A DNA stretch of 28,653 bases from Larix sibirica (Eukaryota > Streptophyta > Pinopsida > Pinales > Pinaceae), in assembly GCA_004151065.3 (NCBI GenBank), contig NWUY0300016693.1:22749-51401 (forward strand). The letters are read 5' to 3'. Position 1 is the stretch's first letter. Every line of letters starts with the position of its first letter. Shown piece by piece: positions 1-9,959 of the stretch. The notes under the pieces are model-generated. The model was not told where the DNA came from, did not search any database, and saw nothing but the letters and a program-made list of their open reading frames with translations. Both the position numbers and the translations under genes were made by a program.

Positions 1-799
1 CTAATAACCTCTGTTTCTCAATAAGCAAAAAGTGTTCGATCAGAAATTGTGTGAGGGAGCCCCCTCTAATCTTAGTGCCAGCTGAAGATTTAAATATTGG
101 AATTCTGCATCATTTTCTGTCAGCTATGATTCACATCGGAAAAATTTCAAAAGATATTATTGATGCCTAGGCACAGTTCCAAATTTAGCCGTAGAACGTC
201 TCTGGGACTAACACCCCAAATTTACTCTAATAAGATGTTCCCCTTGCAATCACCTGAGTGAAACCTAGGAAGAGAAACTAAGGATACCACTTCACGATGG
301 ATAGTCGAATGGAATAGTCACTTAAAAGAGCTTCTACAAACGGGTAGGGAATGTAGGACACAAATCCATGACAATAATTTATCAGTAAGTAGTGGTGTCA
401 GCCAAATGACTTACCACACCTGCACAACTCCCAAATTCACATAATCCCACTAATCCAAGTGGCAGGGGACAATCTGACCACTTGAACTAGATTTACCTAC
501 CACTTGATAGCTAGTTTAGAGGCTCTTTCCTAACAATTAAATTGATTTACTAATGGATTTTTCACTCTTTATTCCTTGTTTCTTTTTACATGGCTTCGGA
601 TAAATTAACTCTCCAATCCTACAACCAAGGCCCTAGAACCTAGACTATTGTTGGGTTTATATCAAAGAAAAGCAAGTCTAATTCATCTTAGTTATGTTGC
701 TTTTAGAGGATATTTTCTACTCGGAGGGATGTGGAAGAAGATGAACAATGGTGTTATTAAATGAAATTAACATAAAAATAGCTTATTTATTCATCCTAT
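1..799. other. Non-coding flank, probably internal part of an older LTR element
   Basis: No convincing reading frame is seen on either strand. The stretch ends exactly where the LINE target-site duplication begins, so before the LINE inserted it was continuous with the sequence starting at 7482. That sequence runs into a primer-binding-site-like motif and an LTR at 8817-9959 read on the minus strand. I therefore infer that this is internal or leader sequence of that minus-strand LTR element. The matching far LTR is not in the window, so the assignment is tentative. Confidence 0.35.
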
Positions 800-814
800 A
801 ACTTCCAACATTAC
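800..814 (+). repeat. 15-bp target-site duplication, left copy, of the LINE
   Basis: The 15 bases AACTTCCAACATTAC here recur without mismatch at 7482-7496. The bases just outside the repeat differ on both sides. A direct repeat of this length is typical of target-primed reverse transcription by L1-type LINEs, and it brackets precisely the sequence that carries LINE domains. Confidence 0.88.
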
Positions 815-2227
815 ATGGAGAAAATATTCGGATGCAACGCCATCCCTTTCTTCTCCGAGGTTCCTAATTTTAGTTCGATTCTTTATTTCTCTATTGAGTT
901 AAGTTCAAATCCATTTGATTCCACCTCAAATGTCCTCTCTAGAAGAGGGGAAGATCCCCCTTCTTATCATGATTCCACAGCTCACAACAATTTTGTGAAC
1001 TATGTCACTCAAACGCAGGGATTTCTTATGGGCATAGGTCACAGATATTTGGTTTTGGTTCCTCCTCTCGCCCATCATATAAAAATGCCAATGAGGAAAA
1101 AAAAGAAAAAATGCATTTTTGGAACCCTCAAAGGGAATCCAAGTGATTCCCTCCTCATGGAAACCAGGACATTGCATCACAAAAAAAAATATCTTCCCAG
1201 ATACAAAATTATGTTCAACAACATCAATAGTTGAATCCAACATATGAAGGATCGTGCCATAATCAGAAAATTCATAGGCATTTGGCCTAGTGAAAGGGAT
1301 CTAATTAAGTGGATCAAACAATGCTGGAAGCTGAAAGTTCAGGTGGATTTGAGACTCGGATCCAAAGGCTTTTTTACTACCATTTTTCAAACCCTGGAGG
1401 ATAAAGTAGAGCTTTTGAGAGTGGACCTTACTTATTTGGTTCAATTGGATTGCATACGAGGTATTGGAATGAGAAATTTATCCCTGGCAAAGAATATTTC
1501 AGAAGTTTCCATGTTTGGATATGCTTATAGTCCCTTCCACGGGAGTATTAGAACAAATAAATTATGGTGTGCATTGGAAACTATCTATGTACCTTCATAA
1601 AAAATTTAGAAGCAACAAAACAAGGTAGGTACACAACTTATGCATGGATCTGTGTATACATGGAAGTCTCCAATGAAATACCTGAGTCCATATGCTCGGA
1701 ACATGAGGATATGGAATGGATCCAAACCTTCGACTACAAATATATCCCTTTTCATTGCTAGCACTGCCATCAGCATGGCCATATTTTTAGAGAGTTCCCT
1801 CATAATACTAAACCCAAATAATATTCATTAGGGGACCCCAAAATCCTAGATGGCTTTACTAAAATCCATCACAACAAAAAGAGCAATCAACAAAAACCCT
1901 AGGTAGATTCAGCACCCAAGAAAAACTCAGATCCAAATCCTTATTCAAATTTGGAAAATAGATCACAAGAAGAACAAAAATAGCCCCAAGTGGTATTCAA
2001 GAAACCCACGAGGATGATCCTAACTCATTCTCTAAGAGAATTCACAAGAAGCATCAATTCAGTAACCTTAAGATAGGGGCTGAAGGGGCAGAAATCAAAA
2101 TGGAATTATCCATGGAGGACAGCGAGCGGGAAGAGGATTACATCGACAAAGTTCTAAGATAAGTCAATCTTGACAATGTGGCACAAATTCCTCAACACCA
2201 ACAACATGTATGCCTTATGGATTATCC
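815..2227 (+). pseudogene. LINE ORF1 remnant: DUF4283 and CCHC zinc knuckle
   Basis: ORF1 of plant LINEs encodes the nucleic-acid-binding protein of the retrotransposition particle. The frame from ATG 815 runs to a TAG at 1232-1234 and continues in the same frame through 1244-1600. The DUF4283 core is clear from RAIIRKFIGIWPSE (about 1253) through LGSKGFFTTIF (about 1357). A frameshift follows, and the frame from about 1540 reads PREY, stop, NK, stop, IMVCIGNYL, then EATKQGRYTTYAWICVYMEV (about 1609-1668). The zinc knuckle at about 1753-1800 reads HC-stop-HCHQHGHIFREFP: a stop lies inside it and the last cysteine position is Phe. An acidic stretch (MELSMEDSEREEDYIDKVL, from 2100) and a Gln/His-rich stretch end the readable ORF1 near 2220. 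Several stops and at least one frameshift make this non-functional. Confidence 0.85.
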
Positions 2228-5200
2228 ATCAAACGCATCAAATGGGCCATCGATGAGGGGTAAATTTGGGGCACATTCTTCAAACAAAGGTTGCAATGGT
2301 GCATGGCTACTCTTCAAAAGCAAATAATATTCCAGGGATGAATAGAATACCTCAGTCAAGAGGAATTTGAGCTCCAATCACAACTAGAAGAGTGTTATGC
2401 TTCGGAGGAAATATTGTGTAGACAAAAATCAAGGATCCAATGGCTCGGGGAAGGGTAGAAAAACACTAATTTTTTCCACCGGTCGATGATACAACATCAT
2501 CGTGCCAACAGAACCAAATGTCTTCAGAAGTCTCGAGGAGAGGATCTCCACCAACACTAGGACATTGAAGTAGAGCTTGTAAACTTCTTTAAGGAACTCT
2601 TAACTAAACCATAACCAAACCAATCTCTAGCCATAAAAAAAATCATTGATAACACCCCTTGCCTCATCATGAATAAACACAATTAAGCTTTGTTGCACCC
2701 TATTTCTTTGGCTTAGATTGAAGCAGTTATCAAGGACACTCAACCAGGTAAATCCCTCAGCCCTGAAGGTTTCAGTGCTGATTCTTTTCATTACTATTGC
2801 CACTTTTTAAAAGATGTATTTTGGCATTTTTTGGAAGAGTCTAAAATAAATTTGGGTGTTCTCCCATCCCTCAATCTCACTTTTCTTTCTCTCATACCCA
2901 AAACCACTCAAGATACCAACCCCAAAAGATTCTGCCCCATTTCTCATTGTAGCGTGGTCTACAAGATGATCACAAAACTTCTTGCTAACCGTTTGAAGCC
3001 CCTCCTCCATATTATCATTTCCTCTGAGTAGATAGGCTATGTAGAAGGTAGACAAATCCTTGATAACATCTTTCTCAGTTAGGAAGCAACCCATTCACTG
3101 AAATCAACCAAAACATCGGGAATGTTCATCAAATTAGACATATCAAATTCCTTTCATAAGTTAAGCTCACAATGCATGAAGAAAATTATTTTAGATTTTG
3201 GATTTCATACCACCTAGGTCCACTGATTTCCTCCCTCACAACATCATCTTTCTTTTCTATCCTAGTTAATGTCTATTCATCCTCCACCTTCAAGGCTTCT
3301 AGAGGAATTTGTTAGAGAGACACCTTATCGCCTTTCCTCTTTATCATTATGGTTGAGGTCTTGGGAAGACATCTAGCTATTTCCATCTGACTTGGGAAAA
3401 TTTAAGGCCTCTCATTGCATCAAATAGATCCCCATTTCTCACAACCAATTTGTAGATGATACTATGGTCATGGGGACCCCAACTATCTAAGAGGCTCAAA
3501 CCATCATGCACATGCTTACTGACTTCATGGAATCCTCTAGCACCTCTATTAATGAAATTAAATCCAAAAAAATTATTTAACATGCCCCTGGAATTCAAAT
3601 GAACATTTCTTTTATGCTTGGATTCCAACGCAAACCCCTCCATTCTAAATATATTGACATCTCTCCCCCCAATAACTCCATTAGGAAAGCCAATTGGATG
3701 GACCTTCTTTCAAGCCTTGAATATCTCTTAAACTCTTGGTATTTTCATTCATTAAACCTCAATGAAAGATTAGTTCTCATCAAATCATTGCTGCAGTCCA
3801 TTCCCATCTACCTCTTTTCTTCTCTAGTTGCCCCTAATGTTATCCTTACAAAAATAAAAAATAGAAAGAACAATTTTCTCTGGAAGGGAACTGGAATTGA
3901 AAGGAGGTGGGCTCTTATATCTTGGGAAACCTTATGTCTTCCCAAGGATCATGGTGGCCTTGGATTCCATGACCCAAAGGCACTGTCTACTATTTTAAAA
4001 TCCAAAATATGGTGGAGATGGATGAAAAATGGTCATGATCTATGGGCTCGCCTCTAGAAGGAAAAGTATGTAGTGGTTGTGGATCCTCAAAAGCTCATTC
4101 ACATGACAGATTCTACTAGAGGCTCAACAATATGTAATTTGGCATGGAAACAAAAAATCCTAATCCGTGATCATTATATTTGGGAACTACGAGATGTCCC
4201 AGAATCATGCTTCTAGACTAATTCTTTCCATTTATTTCCCAAACTACAATCATAGTAGAATCTTGCAAATATCAGAAATGATCTCCTTCATACCTCCTCT
4301 TGCACAATGGCCTGTTTTTGGAAACACAATGCTCCTCAAAACCACTGGAGGAAATGGATCTCTTCACCATTGTATCCTACCATGAGTCCCTCTATTAATC
4401 TCCAAGCTCTCTTTGATGAGCTTATGCAAAGACAAATTCTAATTCAAGTAGGTCTTGACATTTTGCAGTGGGGCTACTCTTCTTTCTGGATCATTTTCTA
4501 TGAAAGAGGCTTACTTCCTTCATGAAAATCACCACACACTTCATAAGGATGAAGTCTGGCAGCGATTATGGCTCTCTAATTACTGACCAAAAGTGACGCT
4601 TTTTCAATGGCAAGTGCTCCATGGAAAAATTTTGACATGGGATAACTTAAGAAAACGTGACTACATTGTCCCATTAATATACCATCTTTTTAATCTCTAG
4701 GAGGAAACTATGAGTCATATTTTAGGAACCTACCCCTTCAGCACTTCTATTTGGGATCAAAGCCATACCTTATTCAGGCAATCAGACATTAAATCTCCTT
4801 TATCTTTGACACTCTCCACACCTGGCGATCTTGACCATTTTGCAATGCTATTCGCAACTGTATATGGCATCTTGTTCTATGTTTTATCATATGGGAAATA
4901 TGTAAAGAGAGAAACCGTTAGATATTCCATAGTAGATCCATCCAAAGTTTCTTTATTTGGCTCAAGATCAAAAGAAATATTCAAGAAACTCTAAAGCTTC
5001 AAATCTAGATTGATGATGAATTAAAGGGGGGCCCATCGAAAAATCAAATTCTGCAAGATTGGGATATTGATCTCAATCCCTCTCCTCATGCTATGAGTCC
5101 CATACCTCTGTTCGGTGATAGTCCCACTACTCCTACTCAAATTGGTCTTCTCAAATTAAAATTTGATGGATCTAGTAAAGGTAACCCAGGCCAAGCTGGG

Positions 5201-5359
5201 TTTGAAGGAATTTTCTAAGACCATAAGGGAAACATCTTTCATATATTCACTGGTTAATCAATATTCAACACAAATAATGGGGCAGAGCTTCTAGGCTAGA
5301 TCCAAGGTCTCAAAATTGTAGTTGATCAAGAATTTCACAAACTCGTCATCGAAGACGAC
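2228..5359 (+). pseudogene. LINE ORF2 remnant, part 1: pre-RT linker, RT, zf-RVT, start of RNase H
   Basis: ORF2 is the enzymatic polyprotein. The linker starts at IKRIK (2228) and includes EYLSQEEFELQSQLEECYAS. RT begins at PGKSLSPEGF (2744). Motif A is FIKLDISNSFHKL with the catalytic Asp codon at 3137-3139. Motif B reads RGIC-stop-RDTLSPFLF (about 3301-3342; TAG at 3313-3315). Motif C is an intact FVDD at 3449-3460. The longest clean stretch is 3599-4057 (152 codons), the post-RT region with NWMDLLSSLEYLLNSW and LCLPKDHGGLGFHDPKA. zf-RVT lies at about 4500-4770 (LFQWQVLHGKILTWDNLRKR), but its Cys pair is lost. RNase H opens with KFDGSSKGNPG (Asp at 5165-5167), then GAELLG (Glu at 5285-5287) and IEDD (Asp at 5357-5359), where the LTR interrupts it. 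No endonuclease domain precedes RT. Confidence 0.92.
5355..5359. repeat. 5-bp target-site duplication, left copy, of the solo LTR
   Basis: ACGAC lies immediately before the TG that starts the LTR. The partner at 6470-6474 is AGGAC, one mismatch. Five base pairs is the usual duplication length for LTR retrotransposons. Removing the LTR and one copy restores the RNase H frame directly (GAC GAC, then TTC ACT), which supports the boundary. Confidence 0.75.
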
Positions 5360-6469
5360 TGTTGAGTGGAATTTTATCCTATGACTAGGGTTAAGTCACC
5401 AACATACTGGAACTATCTAAAATGGACATCTAAGGTTTGATTGTAGACAAAATTGACTCTAGAAGATCAAACAAGTCTACTTTTAAAATTTAATGAGGAA
5501 ATAAAACTAATGCACCTTATTTATGTAGTTCAATCCTAGCTTTCTTTGCTTCCAATATTCACCCAATGACCTGCAAAACAACTTCACAACCCTCCTCAAA
5601 CATATTGGCTACAAAAATGTATTGAAATTCATACATAAACATCTATAATCAAAACTTGATTTACTAAATGAACAAAAATACACAAATCAAGATTGAGATA
5701 ACAGCTTGGGAAGGGATAGATATCCAATTTATATTAATAGCAACAAAATAGTACAATATATACCTGATTCTAACTGTCACTTGATCAAAACCAGATCTCA
5801 AGTTCTCTCTACTAATGTTCTCCACAACTCCTACCAAATGTCCACATGCATACAAATTTGAGACTATTTGAGAGAAATAATCTCAGCATATAGGGATACA
5901 GGATCAAATAATGATCAACAACAGGTATGGGAATGCGAATAAATGACGGAAAAATCCTCCAACATAACCTTTCTACGAAAAATATCCCCGAAAATGGCCT
6001 AACACTCTTCCTTTTATACTTGATGAAGACAATTTCCATCAGGTAGGAGGAAGTTATAACCGAGGGGGAAGCCGCGAGAACCACCCTAACTCCACCTTTT
6101 TCAAATTTTATTTATTTTTATATTTTTAAGGAGGAAATAAATTTCAAATCACTATCAAGGAGTGATTAAATCGCAGGAAATCATGCAACGGAAGGAGATT
6201 TCAATTTTTTATTGAAAATGCTAGAAATATTCAGGAAATGAGCAATTAAATTGCAGGTTGATTGACCTTTTGAAGCGATTTTTCCCTTAAAATAATTCTT
6301 GGAAAATGTCTAAGTATCAATTTCAACTGTTTAGGGCCATGTCAACTAGATCCAAATCAAGGCTCTTCCATCCATAATTGTCCTTTTATGTGACAAATAG
6401 TTGACATTTTGAAGTGTCGTCTTTTGAACTGTTGTCATATATAGAGAAGTGTTGATTTGGGCTATAACA
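5360..6469 (-). mobile_element. Solo LTR (copy 1) of a 1.1-kb-LTR retrotransposon family
   Basis: The 1110-bp block starts TGTTGAG and ends ATAACA, giving TG...CA ends. It has a near-perfect 5-bp duplication and splits the LINE RNase H domain. Both termini match the LTR at 8841-9959: TTTTATCCTATGACTAGGG near the start, and TCTTCCATC, GTGTCGT, TTTTGAACT, then ATAGAGAAGTGTTGATTT near the end. The interior is similar but clearly diverged, so the two may be different subfamilies. No internal domain is attached, hence solo. The minus orientation is inferred from the primer-binding-site-like motif beside copy 2. Short minus-strand ORFs inside it are not credible genes. Confidence 0.82.
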
Positions 6470-6474
6470 AGGAC
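6470..6474. repeat. 5-bp target-site duplication, right copy, of the solo LTR
   Basis: AGGAC directly follows the terminal CA of the LTR and matches ACGAC at 5355-5359 in four of five positions. The single difference is most simply a mutation after insertion. Confidence 0.72.
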
Positions 6475-7270
6475 TTCACTATTATGCTCTCCATGTGTCA
6501 AAATATTATTCATGAAACCCCTCTTCAAAAGTGTGAGTAAATGGGAACCTTTCTGCAAGTCTAGACACCCTCCTTGCTCTACTTGCTCAAATTTCAATCA
6601 CCTTGATTTCTCATGTAAAACGGGATGCCAACAAAGTGGCCAATAGATTGGCTAATCATGGTGTCGAGGACCTTGTCAATTGCCTCTATAAAACATGGTT
6701 GGATCATGCTAACCACCCTCTTCTCAATGACTACATAAATCCAACTGCTTAGGATTATCCCCCTCGGGCTAAAATGCTTGGTGAATAAGATCAATGTCAA
6801 AAAAGTGAGGGACAACATTTCTTTTCATCAACATTTTATGTCAATTTTTGTGTGGGCTCAGAGGCATGCTTCCTACCCCACATTTGGCACTTCTTTTAAT
6901 CATGGTGCTTATTTTCTTGATTATAAGCTCACGTATGGTAGCACTTTCACTAAATGAAAGAACAATACCGAAGACAAAAGGATTTTTCACAATTGGATGC
7001 ATCATGGGATCCACAATCCCGATTTAATCAAATTAAATTCTTCTCACGCTTAGATTGAAAATTACCTTGAGAAGATCAATGGAATTGGTCATGTTAATGA
7101 TGTTGTTAATAGTCCAAGATGGAACTTTCTTCCTCTACTAGCAAGTCATTATGATTATTATATTCATATTGATGATTAGGACAACAATTTGTTAATGCCT
7201 TACCCTCATCCTTAGGCCTTGCAGCTGAAAGACAATCATTACAGCATGATCTCTACCATTCATTTTTGCA
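6475..7270 (+). pseudogene. LINE ORF2 remnant, part 2: end of RNase H and an unidentified C-terminal extension
   Basis: This continues the RNase H domain broken by the LTR. It reads DFTIMLSMCQNIIHETPLQK, shifts frame, then SASLDTLLALLAQISITL and SHVKRDANKVANRLANHGV (about 6609-6665). In the usual motif HVxREANxxAD the last catalytic Asp is Asn here (codon 6642-6644). Coding-like sequence then goes on: VEDLVNCLYKTWLDHANHPL, two stops, a frameshift near 6835, then a single frame from ATG 6837 to about 7270 with only four stops (fragments FGTSFNHGAYFLDYKLTYGS, NTEDKRIFHNWMHHGIHNP, VNDVVNSPRWNFLPLLASHY). I do not recognise this extension, and RNase H is normally at or near the C-terminus of such ORF2 proteins. 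Confidence 0.72.
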
Positions 7271-7481
7271 TTTTTTTTTTACTTTTTTGGGCAAAGAATG
7301 GTATTGTATTCCATTGGGAAGGCCTAGCTAAATTTCCATCTAATTTGTACCATTTTGTCTTTTTGCAAACTTGCTACCTAATGTCTCAGGGTTGATCTGG
7401 TTTCTAGTTTCACGGATTGGCCCTGAACTATAGTGATGTATTTTTCCTGTTATTTAATTTAAATTCTGAAGTTACAAAAAC
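7271..7481 (+). other. LINE 3' untranslated region and short A-rich end
   Basis: A T-rich stretch with no reading frame lies between the last coding-like codons and the right target-site duplication. It ends GTTACAAAAAC, a short and mutated A-rich tail consistent with a LINE 3' end. No separate polyadenylation signal is certain. Confidence 0.6.
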
Positions 7482-7496
7482 AACTTCCAACATTAC
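7482..7496 (+). repeat. 15-bp target-site duplication, right copy, of the LINE
   Basis: Identical to 800-814 over 15 bases. It marks the 3' boundary of the LINE and shows that 7497 onward was originally contiguous with 799 and the bases before it. Confidence 0.88.
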
Positions 7497-8816
7497 TCAA
7501 ATTCCAATGATATTTCAAAATAAATCAAATCAAATTTATTTTCATGCAATGATAGCAAGATGAAAAGACACAAACTTGTGGTCTCCTACTGAAGAAAACC
7601 TAAGAATGCAATACTTTCTTTTCCTTCACCTTGTAAGCTATGAAATGGATCAAATAGAAGTAAACTAATATGACTTATAATGCATGGCAAACAGATTCCA
7701 AATCACTTAAAGAAAGTTTATTTTTCTCTATTAAACATGCAATGAGAGCATACCCAAAAGGAATACTAAACACCTAGGTTTTTTTAGGGCATAATGAAAA
7801 AAACACTAAATGATGATTTTGAAGGCTTAAAAATGAGAATTTTGAAAATCTAAGAAAGACCTAGATCTCCACTATACCTAATTAACCTAAATCTACAAAA
7901 AAAAATGATTTTTTTTACCCTAACTAGGTGATCACACCTTTTCTTCAAGAAAGATGCATGTGGAACAATGCATTCGCACTTGGTTCCTAATCAAAAGTAT
8001 GTATGCTTGTGCTTTTCACTAAGGAAAGGTGTGAGTGAGACCTAGGAAGCCTAATCAGGTAGAAAAATAAAAAAAGAAGTGTTCAGGGTTTCTTATAAGG
8101 GAGACTAGGGTAAGGGTATAATGGAACCTATAACACCTACTAATGTCTCTCCAAAAGGTTGATATGCCTCTAACTTTGCGAAGATAGATTCTAACACTGG
8201 TCTTTTCGACCAATTTTGTAAGCAAGTTTTGAGAATAAATAGTCAAATGAACTCTCTTACACTCAAACAAGACAATTAGGTCTACTTGGAAATCAAGAGA
8301 CACAAATAGTGAGATTGTTCTCTTGACTTTCACATTGAAGAATTACAAAAACACAAAATTCACGAAAAGACAATGAAGAAAAACACCTCAAAATTTTCAA
8401 CTTCATTCAATCTAAAGGAAAATGCACTCCCAAAAACCACCTAGCTCATTCCAAATAGGATTGTTAACCTTCTATTATGCTCATAGACTCTAAAAAAAAT
8501 AGATTTTTAGGAAAAAAGGGATAAAGTTGAGGAAAATTCCAATACTCCTACCCACTTGCACCTGTTCAGTGATGAAACTGTGAAAATTCACACTTGTATC
8601 CATAGTAGGGAAAAAATACACCCTACCAAATGTGCTTGTCCTAACTTTAGGGCACAAATGGAACCTGATTTTGACTGACTTAAGCAAAAATCAAGAAAAA
8701 AACATTTTTTTTAGAAAACGCAAGATGTCTGGGATGTGACTAAACCTTTTAGAGACTAATACATCAACCAAAACATAACCAATAAATCAACCAACAAGGT
8801 TCCTATAGAGGCTAAC
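7497..8816 (-). other. Probable leader/internal region of a minus-strand LTR retrotransposon
   Basis: This stretch lies between the LINE right boundary and the primer-binding-site-like motif. Read on the minus strand it would be the region just downstream of the 5' LTR, where an untranslated leader and gag are expected. Two short minus-strand frames (8333-8055, 92 codons; 8687-8490, 65 codons) are open, but neither shows a gag, protease or RT motif. I see no gene. It may be a long leader or a non-autonomous internal region. Confidence 0.35.
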
Positions 8817-8834
8817 TCTCCAGTGGAATCGCCA
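8817..8834 (-). promoter_or_regulatory. Primer-binding-site-like motif next to LTR copy 2
   Basis: On the minus strand this reads TGGCGATTCCACTGGAGA, six bases beyond the LTR end. It begins with the TGG expected of a site complementary to a tRNA CCA end. It resembles the TGGCGACTCC-type sites placed beside LTRs of some plant Ty3/gypsy (Tat/Ogre-like) elements. The tRNA, tentatively Arg, is from memory and not verified. This motif gives the LTR family its inferred minus orientation. Confidence 0.5.
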
Positions 8835-8840
8835 GTTTTT

Positions 8841-9959
8841 TGTTCAAAATTTTATCCTATGACTAGGGATGAGGTCACCAACATACTAGGGTAAGTGGAA
8901 ACATACTTGAAATATTCATCTATGGGGTTATATGACTCATAAAGATGCTTTCAACACATTACTAGACTCTATTAAGCAAGAGAGATATGAAAGGAAGAGA
9001 AAGAGGAATAAGGATACATACCCTCTTTACAAAGTTTAATCCTAGATTATACCTTGATAGTCCTCCAATATGATCCTTTATTCCCAACTCCAACCTGCAA
9101 CACATATAAAGAAACCTTCCTCAAATCCCTTTGACTATAAAGAACATTTCAAATGACATAAATAATAAACCACTTAAACAATGTTTAGTATAAACAAAAG
9201 AAAATTATTCAAATCCAACAAGGAAACATTGAAAACATTTAATTTGGGAGGGATAAAGATGCCATATTCCATTATAACAATGAACGAGTATAGGTTATTA
9301 CCTCAATCACCACCAGACACCTTTCAAAAGACAAAGACTAGTTCACTCTACTCTTGCATGCCAACAATCCCATTGCAATATTCTGAATGTAGTCAAAGAT
9401 GAAATCACTTGAGGGTGGTGATCTCAACAATCAGGGAGATGATGATCAACAACATATATTACTGATATGAATGGGGATGGATGGGTGTAGTGAATCGTGA
9501 TTCCTCTAGCGTAATTGTAATGTAATTGGTGCCCCCCTCCTTGGATGTTCTCATCTCTTTTTAAGTTTGATGGAGATAGTTGGAGATAGTTACAATGTAG
9601 TTCAAAGAGTTACAATCGAGCCAAAACTATTTGAAATATTCCATAACTCCTCGAAATTTGATTTTTTAATTTTTTTTCATGAATTTTTTATCCATTTTCA
9701 CCTTGCTCAAGGGAAACATATGAATGGTTCACACTTTTCTAGTGTGTAGGGCGTGAATGGGATCTTGTATGGTTGAAACTATGTAGGATGAAGGGTGATG
9801 AGCTTTGATATTTATTTAAATAATTAGGTCCATCACTAAGAGTTAAATCATAGGCTCTTCCATCTTTTAGTGTCCTTTTCTGTGAACAATTAGTGACACT
9901 TAGGTGTCGTATTTTGAACTATCATCACCGATAGAGAAGTGTTGATTTGAGATATAACA
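8841..9959 (-). mobile_element. LTR (copy 2), probable 5' LTR of a minus-strand element
   Basis: The 1119-bp block has TG...CA ends (TGTTCAAAATTTTATCC at one end, GAGATATAACA at the other). It is related along its length to copy 1 (5360-6469) and to the truncated copy 3 (11021-11611). Copies 2 and 3 are closer to each other: both carry CAACACATTACTAGA, TTTACAAAGTTTGATCC/TTTAATCC, AAAGAAACCTTCCTC and GGGAGATGATGATCAACAAC. A primer-binding-site-like motif lies just outside its low-coordinate end, so in minus orientation it would be a 5' LTR with the body toward lower coordinates. The flanks show no obvious 5-bp duplication, because the other end of the element is not identified. Confidence 0.72.

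Larger units (their letters stand above)
815..7481 (+). mobile_element. Degenerate plant L1-type LINE retrotransposon, interrupted by a solo LTR
   Basis: This is a non-LTR retrotransposon of about 5.55 kb once the 1.1-kb LTR inserted at 5360-6469 is removed. Domain order on the + strand is: ORF1 leader and DUF4283 with zinc knuckle (815-2227), pre-RT linker (2228-2740), reverse transcriptase (about 2744-3600), post-RT region (3599-4500), zf-RVT (about 4500-4770), RNase H (5150-5359 continuing at 6475-6660), and a further decaying frame to about 7270. The 3' end is a pyrimidine-rich tail finishing in a short A-rich run (GTTACAAAAAC). A perfect 15-bp direct repeat flanks it. Many stops and frameshifts make it inactive, and the apurinic endonuclease domain is missing. 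The left end falls on an ATG, so the copy may be slightly 5'-truncated. Confidence 0.93.

Noticed and set aside
926-1243. Minus-strand ORF of 105 codons
   Set aside because: It is the shadow of LINE ORF1, whose plus frame continues through the same bases into DUF4283.
5664-6084. Two overlapping minus-strand ORFs of 63 and 90 codons
   Set aside because: They lie wholly inside the solo LTR, show no domain, and are not preserved in LTR copy 2.
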